DNA from: a virus | IMG/VR virus record: IMGVR_UViG_3300037070_004748 | Location: 1 to 29,043 of that record | Strand: one strand, 5' to 3' | Length of the DNA: 29,043 nt | Part shown: positions 28,485-29,043 of the stretch, in pieces | How the letters are laid out: each line of letters opens with the position of its first letter | How positions within the stretch are numbered: position 1 is the first letter of the stretch | Translations under genes and position numbers: made by a program | The notes under the pieces: generated by a model | Seen by the model: the letters and a program-made list of their open reading frames with translations, nothing else | Told to the model about the DNA's origin: nothing | Databases searched by the model: none

Positions 28485-29043
28485 TGACCGACAATCAGCC
28501 GCCCGAAGAATGGCGAGATGTGCCAGGGTATGAGGGGCGTTACCAGGTATCGAATATCGGGCGCGTCCGCTCTTGGGTAAACAATGTAGGGAATCGACGA
28601 AAAGAACCAAAGGCGCTTCGCCTGAACACGCGACGAGGATATGCCACAATTTGGCTGAGTTGGTTTGGGCAAGGAAAGCGCTACTTGGTGCATAGGCTTG
28701 TTGCCTCGGCATTTATGGAAAAGCCCCGGCCCGACCAACAGATTAACCATATCAACGGAATTAAGAACGACAACACTGTCGGCAACCTAGAGTGGGTAAC
28801 GGCAAGTGAGAATGTTCAACATGCAGTTGCAGTATTAGGCGCTCAATCCTGGCAACAGGGAGAAAATCATCCCCGGGCGAAACTCACATATGCCCAGGTG
28901 GATGAGATTCGATTGGCTCTATTGCGGGGCGAAAGCGGCGCGGAAATTGCAAGGCGCTACGGTGTACACAAAGATACCATATCGTACATTAGACGGGGTA
29001 AGAGTTGGGGAGTGATGCCATTACCGCGTGCCGATAGAGGCGA
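28484..29043 (+). CDS. NUMOD4/HNH homing endonuclease, cut by the right edge
   Basis: The frame is open from ATG 28484 to the window end (at least 186 aa). Order: NUMOD4 (EEWRDVPGYEGRYQVSNIGRVRSW), HNH (LVHRLVASAFMEKP, INHINGIKNDNTVGNLEWVTASENVQHA), and a C-terminal HTH (AKLTYAQVDEIRLALLRG, AEIARRYGVHKDTISYIRRGKSWG). It is a textbook phage homing enzyme. Its HTH matches that of the HNH gene at 3.9-4.7 kb in pattern. Confidence 0.92.
   Translation, partial: MTDNQPPEEWRDVPGYEGRYQVSNIGRVRSWVNNVGNRRKEPKALRLNTRRGYATIWLSWFGQGKRYLVHRLVASAFMEKPRPDQQINHINGIKNDNTVGNLEWVTASENVQHAVAVLGAQSWQQGENHPRAKLTYAQVDEIRLALLRGESGAEIARRYGVHKDTISYIRRGKSWGVMPLPRADRG

Noticed and set aside
1-29043. CRISPR array or transposase/insertion sequence
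   Set aside because: No regularly spaced repeats of 25-40 bp, no transposase motifs and no terminal inverted repeats with target duplications were seen.

Overview
The window is part of a tailed double-stranded DNA phage (Caudoviricetes, siphovirus-like by gene content) that is temperate or was recently so. It is moderately GC-rich and almost fully coding. Almost everything left of about 25.6 kb lies on the minus strand as a long chain of short-gap or overlapping genes (ATGA, GTGA and TTGA junctions). The host cannot be named from sequence alone. A lipoprotein with a Gram-positive-type C-terminal domain, an SH3b/M23 lysin and the general protein style suggest a monoderm or Chloroflexota-like host; this is a weak inference.

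Read in the direction of transcription (right to left), the minus-strand chain holds: a putative replication protein (24.0-25.1 kb); a zinc-ribbon/HNH/AP2 homing endonuclease; a run of tiny unknown genes (21.4-23.2 kb) with one well-formed promoter and one strong terminator; a Dam-type adenine methyltransferase; a DUF262-like protein with an HNH-like tail; a lysis region (TM/coiled-coil protein, four-part GH-Ig-SH3b-M23 lysin, lipoprotein, two small membrane proteins); a ParB-like gene followed by two paralogous DNA methyltransferases; packaging and head genes (TerS, TerL, portal, MuF-like protein, protease/scaffold, decoration protein, major capsid protein, two connectors); a cassette with a small acidic protein, a SAM methyltransferase and a glycosyltransferase; and tail genes (terminator, major tail protein, tail assembly chaperones) running off the left edge, where the tape measure protein would be expected. 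One plus-strand HNH gene with its own promoter interrupts the structural operon at 3.9-4.7 kb.

The right end is a lysogeny/control region: a plus-strand tyrosine integrase, a putative attP containing a tRNA 3'-end-like segment, a bidirectional terminator, and a ribbon-helix-helix regulator transcribed divergently from a series of small plus-strand genes. The divergent promoters are near mirror images and are embedded in a 19-bp inverted repeat. Two plus-strand intergenic leaders carry related hairpins with apparently compensating stem changes. The window ends inside a NUMOD4/HNH gene, the third homing-endonuclease gene here.

The most unusual signal is a 12-bp interrupted palindrome, CCCTGTAAGGGT, present in seven exact copies (plus decayed ones), all inside reading frames of unrelated genes and read in several frames. 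It behaves like a miniature dispersed element or a functional genome-marking site.
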